Source: Neodiprion pinetum
Lineage: Eukaryota > Arthropoda > Insecta > Hymenoptera > Diprionidae
DNA: 64,000 bases
NCBI RefSeq assembly: GCF_021155775.2
Contig: NC_060232.1
Location: 9,679,257 to 9,743,256, forward strand
Direction: 5' to 3'
Positions 47,816-61,168 of the stretch are shown one piece after another. Position 1 is the stretch's first letter. Each line of letters starts with the position of its first letter. The notes under the pieces were generated by a model. The model was given only the letters and a program-made list of their open reading frames with translations. It made no database searches and was not told the origin of the DNA. Position numbers and translations under genes: made by a program.

Positions 47816-50800
47816 TCAATCTATATCCATATCTCTGAGAGTGCGACAGAGAAAGGCAGAGGTGATGATACCGAATGTCTGAAACATATGAAGATACAGT
47901 GATAATCGCGTGCAGAGATCCTGTTTGCATGACGTGCTTGAAATTGAGCATTACAAAAGGATCAAAGAACTGCAGTTTTCAACGAATAGCGCAGCGATAA
48001 TCAAAAACAGACACCTCGGAATAAAATGGAACATTTTTTTGTATCGTATAATTATGAAAAACGTGAAGTTCGACTCATTACTGAAATGTATTATGCGAAT
48101 TCATTAAGATCTGGGTATTAAAATCATATAGTGGAATGGATAATCTCTTCGTTGGACTGGATAAAAAGCCTTAACGTCATTACAGGTACTTACTTGAATA
48201 CCGGCCATGGCCATGGCCAGGAACACAAGGGTGAAGCTTTCGACTTGAAGCCAGGTGATAATCTTGTTAAGGCAGCCCTGTATGGAAAGTCAATTTTGAA
48301 CTCTTTAAGCAATGTAGATCTCGAAGATGAGAAACTTATACCTATAGGAGATCTAGTCATCTGGCATACATGAGAACGCATATTAGATTCCCAACTTAGA
48401 TACATGCATATTCACGTGCAGTTATAATGAAGGATATGTACAGATATTCACGTTCACGTGATAATAATGGAATTAAGCATTTAGAAAATGAAATTCTTGT
48501 GGAAAGCTAAGGCAGATGCTACCCTGATACTTTCACATTCGTTTTTCTACAGAGCTATTACGCCCAGTTAATTATATTATTGACGAGAGACTTGCTCTCT
48601 GTTGGATAATTTAATTTTCAGGCATGGTATGAGTAACACTGAAAAATTACCTCTTTATGTCTGTAGCTGGCATGACCTTCTGGATCTGGAATTTGACAGG
48701 ATAGCTCGTCTTTTGGTTGAGGATGAACCCACGGTTCGTCATCCTGACAGATTTGGAAGCAAAATCAGACCAATTAGTTACATTGTTCAGCATAGATAAA
48801 GACGCAACTAGATAGATTGACCAATGGCTGATCGAGATAGTTGTTAAATTTACTTCGACTCACGTTTCTGTGAAACACTCTGGATACGACGCTGATCGGA
48901 CTCCCAGCGTTTTCAGGCTAAACAGATTAAAAATTTTTCGATTCATGGCTCACGATCAAAATTAAACTCGTCCGCATATTTACAAACGTACAGTGAAGCA
49001 CTGCTTTGAAATAGGAGTTGAGGACGAGCATCGAGTACTTGTTAGTAATTACTTTCTACGTCAATAGCACAAAGCGTAGGTGATTTCAACGTTAATATAG
49101 TCTAAATAACAGTTTTTGTTTATCCCGAGCTTCATCACCTTGTTTGATTATAACGACTGGGATATTTATCGAGCTGTGTACCCCTGGTACAAAGTGACAA
49201 ATCATTAACCCTTAAACGTACCTCGATGTTCCTAAGTACACAAGACGTCAAAGAGACTTGCCCTCGACTTTAACCCTGGTACAATGTAAAAAATGATCAA
49301 CCCTTGAACGTACCTCGATGTTCAGCACACAACACGTCAAAGGGACTTGTTGTCGTTTGCCTCGAGTTTCTTGGATATACTTCCACCATGCTGTGTCATT
49401 GTAGTCTTCGTCACTGTGGATTCCACAGCAATTAAACTGCAAAAAATCAACGGTGAGTCAAGTCAGTATGTAAATGTATAACGGTTTACAAATGGACATT
49501 AATTGTAGTGGATTAATCGATGGTTAATAAATGAACTATACAACCACTAATAGACGGCCTTAATTGAACATTTGATCAAACTGATATTCACTATACTACG
49601 TAAGTTGCAATATGAACAGTCAAACAGGTTCCAGTTTACAAAGTTGTACATAATAGTGTTATACAAAGGTAACCTTTTGAAAATAATGAATTGATACGTC
49701 ATTTAAAAATAGTACTAGTTTTAAAACACTCGCTCGCTAAAGCTCGCTCGGGGTCGGATACCTAGTGTGACTGGTTTTTGTGCTCCTGCGCTCGCTTACT
49801 CGTTGTCAGTGTTTTACCAAATGACATAGTTGTAGGAGAGACTGGGGTACGATGACCCCCCAAAAAATTCTGGTATTTGCTTCACAGTATACAGAACGAA
49901 CACTGTCTTTGTGCATGTGACGCAAACCGAATCTGCCCGTAAAATTTTTTCTATATAATGTTACAAATTAATATGACAATAAATTTCGTCAAAAAATACC
50001 ACAGAATAATCGGCTAAGTGCTGACAGATTTGAAACACGACGCACAGCAATTTTAGCTCTAATCGAACGACGGTAGTGTCATAAATTCCTATGTATACAA
50101 TGCCAACCACTCACCAATTACAATTTCTTGATCCTGGTCGTTTGGTTTTTTTTCCGAATCGAAATGTTATCTGAAGCATGCGTATTGGTTTGATAGTACG
50201 AAACATGACGTTTTCAATAATCAAACTTGTAAACTTGAAAATTAGTCCGGAAGGTCAAAAGTCATCAGGTCAAGGACCTGGACAACCAGAACTACGGAGC
50301 GCTTGTTCTGGAAGTCGAGTTTCACCAGGAAGCGGACCTGGAGCGCAGAAACTACGGAGCGCTTGTTTTGGAACTCGAGTTGCATCAGGAAGCGGACCCG
50401 GAGCCCAGGATCCAGGAGGTATAGAACCCGTTACTCGAAATCTGCGACTCGAAATCTGCGGAGCGCGATTCTCATACGTCCGCTCTGCCGCGCGGTTGTT
50501 TCTAGACTGAGGAATTCGGCTAGCTGATTTTCGTCGTCGACGATTACTATAGATCGATGACGTCAAGAGAAAAAAAAAAATTTGAGTGACGTCACTTTCT
50601 GAACATCCGAACATCCAGACTTTGGTTTACTAACTTTAATACTATGTATGATGTATGATGTATGATTTCTGCTCTTTGCAATAGTACTTTGCTCTTGGTC
50701 CGGAAATTGAACGGCAACACTGCATCGCTGCACTAAAGATATAATTTGCCAAACCCTAGGATAGCCTAATTAAGGCAGAACTATCGAGCTTGTGTAATGG

Positions 50801-52446
50801 GTGATTAACTTTCCGTAACGACGTGGAAGCTGCGCGATTACCTTATACTGTGCAAAGTCGAGACTGCGACTGAACGAGATGTCGCTGCTTGAGTTGTAAC
50901 CGTAATGGTCAGAAAGGCGTTCGCCAAGCCTCTTCTCCAGTCCGGAAAGCACGCGAAATATCATCAGTCCACCCACCGCAGCTGTCACCAATTCCGTCAC
51001 TATCAGAGCGATCAGCATGCTCATGTACTACGGAAAATTTCAGAATTACCAGACTGACGATTTGATCGTCTTTCGGATGAGCAGTTTCTTAGGGGACGTT
51101 GTTATTATAATCGACTGAAAATTTACAGTTTGAAGGAAAAATGAAAGAAAATCTCAATCTGTTGTCACGTTACGAAAAGTGTTACTATGTTTCCTCCACT
51201 TTAAGGTCGGACAATAATTTTGAGTCAACAGATTCTTGATGTCTGTAAGATTGACGAAGCAATCTTCCAACAACCTCCGATGCTCAAAATAAAAACAAGG
51301 TAACGTAAACGAGAGTCATAGTAAATTGTCCAAGTGTCATTACATAGGTATTCACAGGATAAACGTGCAATTCCACTCGGTCAAAGAAACATTTCCATTA
51401 AGCAAATTAAGAATAGCGTGTTCGAAATTGTCCGTACCGCTGTTTGAATGATTATACCAATCACTTACGATTGCCAGTATGCATTGATTGCCGTGAAATG
51501 CAGCACGACATCCGCAGAAGCCAACCGTGAGGACGGTAATGCCAAGACCAAGAAGACTGTAAGCAACCAAATGAATGGTCTCGTGCGGCGTCACATCAGG
51601 GACGAAAAGGTTCAAGAGATGGCCCTTGCTTGGTTCCAGCAAGAGCCAGGCACCCATTACGAGGACCGTACAGCCAGCAAACTAAAATACAAAAAGTACA
51701 GACGGTTATATTATGTATAATTAGCTTCCAGGGTTACTGGTACACGCGCGAACAGTGCGAATGATGTAATTCGTTAACTTAATTGCTAGATATGCTGCGG
51801 TTAGAAAAAGTTTACTATTCAGCGGAGTAGATTAATGATAATTTTTTGTTTTTTGAAATACTCTGTAATTTGTTCGCATTGCCTCTAGGACATTGTTCTT
51901 CTCTTCCAATGTTTCCGTAAGATACCATTGATTTTGAAATATTTATTGTAGAAATTTAGGATTCCTCGAAGATTTAATACGCTAGTTTTTTCGGACGGTG
52001 ACCTGTTACTGGAGTGTTTACTACCGAGAGAGAATATTCAGTAACGTCCAATGAATCTGAACAATTAATTGAACGTATCGATCAACGCAAACCAATTAGC
52101 AAACTTGATTACAACGTCACGTCGAATTGAAACAATTTCCCATTCGGACTCTGACACGTTCAACTCATTATTATCATGTATCTGATGCATTTTTGTGATA
52201 CGTGACCAGATAATTCGATATTTATCACAAGTTCTATGGCACGAGAGAGCGCTGAAAGACAGTTACAGTAAGTTGAGATAAACCTGGTAGCCTTACATCA
52301 GCTGAAAAAAATTTCTGAAAGATTTTTCTAAATTTGAGCACGACGATATAGAAAATTTGATACATTGTCAAAACATTATTGTAAACTTGAATAATTACCC
52401 ATATTAAGAGGTTGAACATGAACAAGGCGACTTTTAGATACTTCAT
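47816..52446 (-). CDS. Tetraspanin, complete, 7 exons
   Basis: Minus-strand exons are 52399-52446, 51469-51681, 50842-51027, 49314-49436, 48651-48743, 48194-48277 and 47816-47878. All introns are phase 0 with GT-AG ends, giving 269 aa. Tetraspanins are four-pass membrane organisers that cluster partner proteins at the cell surface. The start MKYLKVALFMFNLL is typical of TM1. TM2 (LGLGITVLTVGFCGC) and TM3 (IALIVTELVTAAVGGL) follow, and TM4 spans exons 6-7 (VFLAMAMAGIQ then TFGIITSAF). The large extracellular loop has six cysteines: CCG at 152-154, a CC pair at 184-185, Cys206 and Cys223. The cytoplasmic tail is short (CRTLRDMDID). The start lies 13 nt after a CTACAG acceptor, so an upstream 5' exon exists. 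Confidence 0.95.
49187..49350. repeat. Tandem partial duplication at tetraspanin exon 4 donor
   Basis: About 80 bp containing the last part of exon 4, its GTACGT donor and the start of the intron (about 49262-49350) is repeated next to it at about 49187-49261. Both copies have CCTGGTACAANGT, AACGTACCTCGATGTTC and CACGTCAAAGNGACTTG-like words. The duplicate carries a second possible donor but has diverged and lacks an obvious acceptor of its own. Confidence 0.65.
50270..50665 (+). repeat. Third copy of the palindrome's dispersed repeat, in tetraspanin intron
   Basis: It shares with the palindrome arms ACGGAGCGCTTGTTCTGGAA-type units (two copies), CTCGAAATCTGCGGAGCGCG, GAGGAATTCGGCTAGCTGAT, ACGTCACTTTCTGAACATCC and a TATGATG tail. 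It carries two TGACGTCA sites (about 50558 and 50588). It lies in the third intron of the tetraspanin gene. Open frames across it on both strands are due to its GC-rich repeats. Confidence 0.75.
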
Positions 52447-52459
52447 GCCGTGTATTTCT

Positions 52460-55400
52460 CTGTAGAAATCCAGTCATCAATCTGCAAATATAAAGCTGTT
52501 AATATTACGGACAACTATAATAATTTATCCAGTGGTCAATATGACACTGACAAAACAATCTGTTTCTTATTGTAAGAGTCGCAGTGCGTTAATTACTAAC
52601 CGGCATACTTTGTAATCAACGATTTCCGCTGAAATATTTCAGTAACTATTGGAAATTAGCGTATTTTAAAATTTGTGACAAAAGTGTTATGCCAGCTTAC
52701 GTGGGACTCGAACAACCAAGCGGATAATTTGGCTAACCTTGATGGGTCAGTTTACGAACTTCTTATTCGGGTGGTTTTTGAGCTCATAGAACATCGTCAA
52801 ATATAACACACCCACCCACCCAAAAGTTCATTCGAAAATAATCGAAGGTGATTTTTTACACAATAGAAGGGAAAGATCTAGTGAAAACTCAATTTTTCAC
52901 TATCGGAGTCATTATAATAACTTCACCTGTTGGGATACAGAATTTTCATTTTTTAAAGTAAACACTGCCAACGGTAATTGTGTATTTCTTACATTTCGCA
53001 TTGATTAATTCAATACCTTCTCGTTAATTTGATCATGATCTATCATTTGGAAATCATCAAATTTAAGTAATCGTAAGCTACGATGTTTTTCTTACAAAGT
53101 CAAGAACAGGTAATGCATTTTGAACGCTTTAAAATAGTTAAACGTCTGGTGAATTTGTTTGATTACTCTTCACGATGACTTATTTCAATGGGAAAACTGT
53201 TCTGCATAAATTCACTGAAATAGTCGCTTTTTAGTCAATAGCAAATTCTAACGAAATTCAATGAATCTATTAGATTTTGCAACCTTGTGAAGCGGTTTAA
53301 AATGAAACATCGACATCCAAGCGATTGTTTACAATTTTGATATTTTTACTTTAGCATTTTTTAAGGAATCATCGTAACCTACCCTTGTGTTAATTTCATA
53401 AATACCCGATTAGCGGAAATACCCGATATCTCGAAATAGAATAAATAAAAAGTATCAAATAATTCCCTATCAATTACTCTTTATCGAACCTGCAATCCCA
53501 AATTTACTCTCATTTAAGTACATTAGTCAAAAAGCTAATTATCCCAACTTTTCTAATCACGATAATAGGCATCATGTCCCTATAGCATGGCTTACGAGTA
53601 TAGGTATATTTATATGTGTGTTTTTCTTCACTCTCGCGAGGGTGAAAACCATCTGCCAAATTACTCTGTTCATTTTCCCGCCAAAATAAATTCCCAAAAA
53701 TATTGCCAGCAAGAATTTATCATAATATGTACCCATAAATAAGGCTGATCTGTTCGCCATTAGCAAAATAAAAAAAAAAAAAAATCATTTCTAGTTTAAG
53801 CACGTCTATTTTCGCAGGGTTAGAATTTATAAAATCAACTATATCTAAATACCGGATTGTTTTTGCTGGTCATTTAATCTCTGCCTAAAATACATTTGTG
53901 ACGTTTATTACTAACAAAAATATTTTGTCGTGTACTAAGTAGCTATGAGTTTCTAACTCAGAAAATTCTTTTCGGCACTATAAAATATAAATTATTGAAG
54001 AGGTAGGAAAAGTAATGGCAGTATAATAATAAAATAGATTTTTTTATCATCCATTACCGAAATTTAGGCGTGTTTTCAGTAAAGCAGATCATGTAGTTCG
54101 GCTCGTTAATGGTCGTAGGAAATATTTTCGTAATTGACCAAGCATAAAGCGGAGAGTCACTCACCGACATCAGAGAGTATATTAGATATATATCAGAGTT
54201 GAAACTTTTAATATACCTACATGATATACAAACTACGCGGAGCATGTATATTTGAACATACTTCGGTTTCGTATTCAATTCGAATATTTTGTAATTGAAT
54301 TACGGTGTGAATATAACCAACAGGTTGATCCCTGGGGTAGAAAGCGACCTTGTTATTTTGCACGAGTTGTTTACAGAGCTATATTTTCGGGATTGGTCGA
54401 ATTCCAGAAGGACCAAGGGGATAAGTGTATCTGATTTACGAATTTGAAAATGGGTAAAATCCCCGGCTAAATTGAAATTATTAATATTTACGAACCCCTC
54501 TGACTTCGTACGCGAGATTTATTCGACCACGAATAACAAGAATCTTACAACATCTAGCGAATAATAGATGAATTTTGAACGACGAGATGAGCTCCTCTCT
54601 AAGGATCTTACAATATTTCAAGGGAAAAAATATGAAAATAAAATTTTCCATCTTTACGTACGAAACATTCGGGGTCTGAGAGACACTTTGTTGTCTTTCG
54701 ATATGCAGAGTTTCGCAGTGGAGCGACAACCGAAGTTTTTTGTAGCGGAAATTTTAGGGAACAGACCAGTTTTTTTTCACGTGATAGGGCTGCTTCTGTA
54801 ACGTTACGGGTCCCATGGTAGCAGATGATAAGAATTTGAACGGGCCTGTGAAACTCGAGTGTGTACTCTTGGGGTTAATACTATGAATACTTCTTACAAA
54901 CGTGGCGATTATTGTTATTAACACGATTCACGTGGTGAATTTGTTGAAACAGATCAAGACAACGACTGCTATATTTGGGTAAAACCGATTGTCAATATTT
55001 CATCCACGCACTATTTTTCTTATACCACTGAAATTTGAGGATGATAGTTACGGTTTTTAAAATTTCTTGGCGTGATTTTTTCGCACTATAAAACTGGCCG
55101 CAACCTTCTTCTGTGAGAAAATTTAAATGGCAGTATTAAAAATTGAACTAAATCAAAGATACACTGAAGTGGCATTGTTCGCATTATTAATTATCCACAT
55201 TTACAAATTACCGAGGATACATTAGTAAATAAATATTATAAACAACTGATTTGAAACATGGATTCTGATATTATAGCTTATCGTTCTAGGGTCAATAATT
55301 TTGTGATTAAGCGCATTATAGTCGGCGTACAGAGATGAACTTACTGGAATTATGCGTGACAAGTTTGCAACAAACTCTGAAACAAAAGTTTTGCACACTT

Positions 55401-56497
55401 GAATGGGTTACTGATTTACCGAAGGCTAGTTAGATTTCAAAAAGTATGAGGTACAAAAATGACACCTTTAAGATGGAAGAAAATAGGACAAACAGACACT
55501 GCAGAACCTCCAGTGTTAACAATTGATCCTCGCAGCGTTATAATAAGCAGCCCACGGCAGAATCTACGATAAGCTCAAACAACCACGATATTCTTCTCTG
55601 CATTTGCATTACTTCGAACCTTCCAACGTTCCACCTCATGTACAAAACAAAGCTGCTTTACAATTGTCGAAGATGGTGATTTCTGTAAGAATTTCAGATA
55701 CCAGAGACCGATGTGACCGAATCGTGGATATCTTGTTTTAGACTCGACTCGTTTGTTAATCACACAATGTATGCGTCAATACAAAACGTCTAACCTCCTT
55801 TCGTATCTCTCGAACCATCGCAATGAAACAATGTCCTATAACTTTTTATACAATTTCTCAGTAGATGCTACGCATTTTTATAAGTATTGGGTACTACGAA
55901 TTCTTTATCTGATTACCGCACAGAGTTTATTGTTTGCAAACATTGCTAATAACGCGAATCGCCAAAACGAAACGTTAAATAAAAAAACTCTCACGTGTCA
56001 ATTCCTTCGCGATTCATTCATTACGAAATAAAGTATATCGATCGTTACTAGAATTCTGTCCTTGTGCTCGGGAGAAAACACTTACAAGCACCGCGTGTAC
56101 CAACCGAAAAGCGTGTATCCCAAAACCTCACGTTCACCGTTAGCCAATACCAAGTCATCCCGATTGTCAATACTACTTCTCCAAAATTCAGTCACACGCC
56201 CAAGCCAGTACACATTTCCCTGATCTTGGCCAAACGCCAAGCTCACTCGGTTCACAGGTGGTTGACTTTAGCTGAAGCACCTTGTCCTGATTTGCTAAAC
56301 CTGAGATCCAAGGGTTCACCTGCAATAATCTAGTCGCAAAGTCTGACTAACGCGCAAATACTTCTCCAGATAGACGACGACCTGTCTTGGGCTTCCGGGA
56401 TTACGTGCAAGCTCGCGAGACCTCAATGGCCGTTGATGTTCCAAGTAGTCTAACCAGACTCAGACTTACTCCTAAGACACTCTCGTATTTCACGTAC
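52460..56497 (-). other. Probable long first intron or upstream region of the tetraspanin gene
   Basis: No gene is supported. The sequence is AT-rich, with short frames only. It would be intron if the GC-rich exon candidate at 56.5 kb belongs to the tetraspanin. Confidence 0.4.
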
Positions 56498-56537
56498 CGA
56501 ACACGATGCAGCCGACGAAGAACGGGACGGCCGTCAT
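56498..56537 (-). other. Candidate 5' exon end with short ORF start (MTAVPFF...)
   Basis: On the minus strand an ATG begins a hydrophobic frame (MTAVPFFVGCIVF) that ends after 13 codons and one base at a perfect GTACGT donor. It sits at the downstream edge of a GC-rich block. If spliced to the tetraspanin acceptor at 52459/52460, the frame stops at a TGA overlapping the tetraspanin ATG (ATGA), which makes it a possible upstream ORF. Alternatively it is the signal-peptide exon of a different minus-strand gene. Confidence 0.3.
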
Positions 56538-56830
56538 CACCGTTGCACTAGTTCGTTAATGTCCAGCGGTAAACTGCGCTTCCAAGCGGATGTCATCTGG
56601 CCAGTTGTTTGCGGACTATGGTGAACGGAGTTCTACGCCACGGTGGTCCAGACGCGGCTGCGTCGACGAAATCCCGGCGCGCGGCGCCGACGCCCTCATT
56701 TCATCTCTGAGAGCCGCTTTTCTCCTCCACCCTGCATCCGCGCAGGGATGACTATGCCCGAAGGTCCTCGCGAGTCTCAATCCCCACGTCGCATCTAGGC
56801 GACCGCGCTAACCCCTGCCAATCACTCTCC
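56538..56830 (-). promoter_or_regulatory. CpG-rich block, candidate promoter
   Basis: It is markedly GC- and CpG-rich (for example the GGCGCGCGGCGCCG-like core near 56675) within AT-rich surroundings, directly upstream of the exon candidate at 56498-56537. This fits a broad insect promoter driving the minus strand. No TATA box was identified. Confidence 0.35.
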
Positions 56831-59800
56831 GTACCACCCTTTCCATCGATCGTATAATAATTTTTCCTTCTACAAGGAGGGAAAGGATTATTTAGAGTCA
56901 AGTGATATGCGTTTGATGCAATTCAATGTATCAGTCGAATGAGGCGAACGCGGTACTTACCTAATTCAAATCAAAATACTTTTGTCTTGAAGAAAGGCTT
57001 TCATTGAATCAAGGAATTCGCTTGACTAAATCATTTCGACGAACTAACTAAATCGAAATTATTTAATCGAAGTCATTGTGTTTGGAAGAAATGAGGGATG
57101 CTGGATTGAAGTGAATACGGACTTCAACAAAATCTATTTTGTTCGTTCAAGAATTCCTTTCCCTCCGTGTATATTTACCCGAGCGGCGCGACGGCGGTTT
57201 GCTGTAAGCGGTAGCCGTCACTCAATCGTCACGTGCTATGATTTTTTCTTTTACTTCGATTTAGTCTATCAATTGATCATTTTTTCCATGTACCACTCTT
57301 TTATGTTTCTGAGTACCTTTTTTGTCTCATTGATTTCAAATTATACTCTCACATTGTTTCTGTTTTATTCAGTTTTAGGTTCAGACTTTTCAGGTTTTTG
57401 TCAGAGGTGAAATCGTGACTGAAATATTCTTGACGTTATTATGGTCGACGAGTGACGTTATTATTAGTCCTCTATAACTAACTGGTGCTGTCAACGATCT
57501 AAAGACTGACATAAAATTGTAAAAGTCAGAGGAACTCACCGGGATTATGTGTGAATTTATGTTCACGCGAAAATGGGCATAGTTCAGTTCAAGCAATAAT
57601 GGTAACCGAACAAGTGAGCGAGGTTAAAAAGTAGAAATCGGTGATTTGTACACATTACAGATTATATACTGCACAAAAATATTAGTTATATTTTAACGAA
57701 AACCGAAAGACAAGAAAATACATTTCAAGTTGGCTATCATCTACAGTCAGAAGTTTGAATTTGATTTGCAAGTTACGACGATTCGTATCACAACAAATAG
57801 CAAAGTACTCATGGCTGAAATATGTTGAGAGCTAAGATTCAACCACGCGAATGGCAGATCTTTTTTGTTTGCTAAATGTCACCTCTTCATTTAACCGTGG
57901 GAACAGGATGTAAAGTTACCGAGTGACGCTCCACTTGTAGACGACCCGTAGGACGATTACCTAATTTTGAACGTTCATCATTTAGGTAAATATAATGATT
58001 TTTTTATTAATAATTATCAACAAATTTTTACAATAATTTCTCCGTTTCATTCAATTAAATATAATATTATGCTATCGACCTACATCTGATAAAATTCAAC
58101 GGCGATATTTCGACTATTACGCAGCTTGCATAAAGCTGACCGCAGCTCGTGCTCGCATTAATGAGTTTGAGAGTTCTCGGTTTTTCAATTTGAGCCCAAA
58201 ATCGCGTTCAGTAATGTCAAGTGTATCACTTACTTTTTCTTTCAATGAAAGATCGTGCCGGAAGATGTCAAGATTCAAAAGTTTAGATTATTCAAATAAT
58301 CGATGTCAAACTTGCTAAAACTCGAGAGCAGTACAGTTTGGACATTTTTTTCCAAGTAACGCTGTTTTTTGAAATTTTACATGCGAAAGTGATTTGAAAT
58401 ATTTGACATTGCTGCGCATTATTTTCAGTGTGAATCCTGAAAAGAACTTAGAGAACTAGTGATAATTAGGCACGCCGAAACGAAGATGAAATATTACTCG
58501 GTAGCTCATTCTATCGAACCTCAAATTCCTGCGTACACATGATGCAATGAAAATGCGTACCGCGTCATTTCAGTTTCCATTTTTTTCATTGAAAATCGAT
58601 CAGTCATGACTAGAGAACTATCGATTTCAAAAGGCACATAAAAAACTTTTGATAAATATTACACAATTTCGATGACTTATATATGCCTACACGCGAGCTT
58701 ACTAATATTCATTAATATCAGATACACACCAGTTTCACTTGCACTGTTAATGAAAGAGAAGAATATAATTCTCGCAAGATTTGAAGGTGAGCTGCTTAAG
58801 ATGAATTTTCGATGAATATTAAAAAAAAAAATGATACTAATAATAAAACTTGACGCACGAATGAAGCTAACAATGATTTAGTTCATACAGACATTTTGAA
58901 ATTTTTCGACATATTTCATAGTATTCCATGCACTTGGTTGAATTTTGGATATCGTAAAAAGCCAAATTTTGAATCTTGGGGACTCAGGAACGGGGCACAC
59001 GAAAGTTCTTGAAAGAAGTCAGTCACGATAATCTTACATAGTGTAACAAATCCCTGGAGGGATAAAAAAACGGAGGTTTGGAGTTGGCCCAGTTTTCGTG
59101 AAAAGCCCCAGATACATATTACATTACCAGGCCAGCGGTTATAATCTTCAAAGCGTTCGATTACTGCGTAACGATTTCACTTACTTTCATTGTACACATG
59201 TAATGATGTATACCTATAACTTAACTCCTAACCTAATGGACGGTTATTGACTACTGATGGATACCATAATTGTGAGTAAAGAATTTTTCGAATTACATAT
59301 CCGAGCAATCAATGTGATTCAATATTACCGTTCCTAATAATATACCAATGAAATATACGTATTTGTTGCATGAATAGTATAGAATATCGGTTTCAGTTAA
59401 GTACTAAACTAATACGATTTATCGTCTCACTTGTAACCTCTCGTTAGTAATGCGTTATTATTATACAGATAAAGACTAATAACAATAAAAAAAAAAAGTT
59501 TCCGCCGCACATCAGCATACACACATTCGCTGTATAAACAATTACTCGATTAATTATTTTTACAATATCTTCAATAATAAAATAGCAACAAACAAAAACA
59601 TAATCCGCAGCTGTGTATATTACACAAGTGCATACTTTCTTTACTATTTAGTGGATAAAAAACGTATAATAGTAGTTAAGTACACTTTACAGTCATAAGT
59701 ATTATCGCGATGACGACATCGTTGTACGTCCATATTATCTGCGACACTCAAGTTCCGTCCAATTTATTTATCCGTCCAGATAATCCACTTCGCGATTTAA

Positions 59801-60113
59801 CGAGTGTCACACTGCCAAAAAAATGTCCATTCCAATGATGTCAATCCAACACCGCTCGAATCAGTAAATATTAACTCACACTCTGAAAACACGTTCTTCG
59901 GTGTTGTCTTTCGTCAATTGTCATCGAATATAGCGAATCTTTTCACAACGTGCCCACTTTGCGGCAATCTTTTCGATTCCCAAGTAACTCGATACGACCA
60001 AAGCGAATCTTCTTGGTTTCGCCACGTTTCCTCCCTGCACGCGAAATGGAACCAGCCTGTATATCATCCGGTTGTGGCCGTTTCCCCCCTGGGATTTTCA
60101 TTCCTATGGCTCA
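56831..60113. other. Intergenic, including 3' flank of the right-hand gene
   Basis: No convincing coding sequence. The stretch immediately left of 60114 should be the 3' UTR of the minus-strand gene that ends there. Confidence 0.4.
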
Positions 60114-61102
60114 CTACAACTCCGTCGTAGTTTCTACGGGACTCTGGTCGCCCAGGTATGTGAATCCCAAGTGGGAATAGTCCTTTCTTTCCCTAAACGT
60201 CACGTTGTCGTTCGACGAACTCGGGTTAAGCAGATCGTCGCCGTGGCTGTAAAGCGGGTTGAGCACCGGCGTGTCGTGGCTCAGGTTACTGTGACTATTC
60301 AGTGTGTTCATATTGTTCATATTGTTCATGTTATTCAGGTTCACATTCTTTCTTCCAAGGGTATTGCGACGCAAGGACTGGACGTTTGATTCGCCGTGGT
60401 TTCCAGCTATGCTAGATGCTCGCGCTGTTGTTGCTGCCTCCGAACTCACCGGACTCTGTTGGCCTGCCGGACAGAAGAGAAAAATTTTTCTACTCGATAT
60501 TTTATCAGTGATACAATCTTGTTTTTATACAAGGATGATCAGGATTACTTGATTAATTATTCACAGAGGTGAAAATTCGGTACTGCAGTATACATAAAGA
60601 CGTATATACCAATAAGATCAAAGATTTTATTGTCAAATATTTTTTATATTTCAAACGTTGTTCATATTTGAATATATACTTTCGCAATCATCTGACTTCA
60701 ATAACACAAATATAAAGAATGATCGTAGATCTCTCGCCGGTGCGATATAATTGTGAAAGTTCAGAATCACACGCACATAAAAAAAAGTTTGATGCACTCA
60801 GGATTTTAAAAGGTATGACCCCGGTTAACCAAGGTGTATCCAAGCAAAATGAATGCTACTCTTCGGAGATTAACGATTCCAGTAGAAAAACACCACAAAT
60901 GATGAAAGAATTGAAATCGTCAGTTGTTGTAATGAAAATGATGGAAGAGATAGTGATCAAAGTTTTGTAAATGGACTCTTTTGGAAGCTCTGGTGTCGAG
61001 TAAATCATCGTATCTATAGGTGCGTGAAATGGCTTTTGATGTCTAATGACAGAATTTTATCCTGTCTGTTTATTTTATCCTGTATGATTTGCCATGACTG
61101 AC

Positions 61103-61168
<66 letters not shown>

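Noticed and set aside
48131..48373. Plus-strand 80-codon frame with a histidine-rich GHGHGQEH segment
   Set aside because: It is the antisense of tetraspanin exon 6, whose minus-strand reading gives TM4 and the last loop cysteine with perfect splice phases.
48602..48799. Plus-strand 65-codon frame with good composition
   Set aside because: Antisense of tetraspanin exon 5, which supplies the missing loop cysteine between exons 4 and 6.
49730..49820. CTCGCTCG-rich segment as a possible inverted repeat
   Set aside because: The matching words (CACTCGCTCGC, CGCTCGCTTACTCG) are short and their arrangement does not form consistent arms.
54305..54425. Resemblance of CAGGTTGATCCCTGGGGTAG to rRNA-type sequence
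   Set aside because: Similarity is limited to a short stretch; flanking bases do not follow any conserved rRNA helix.
56064..56333. Plus-strand 89-codon frame near the GC-rich block
   Set aside because: No domain, no splice support, and the strand opposes the likely promoter direction.
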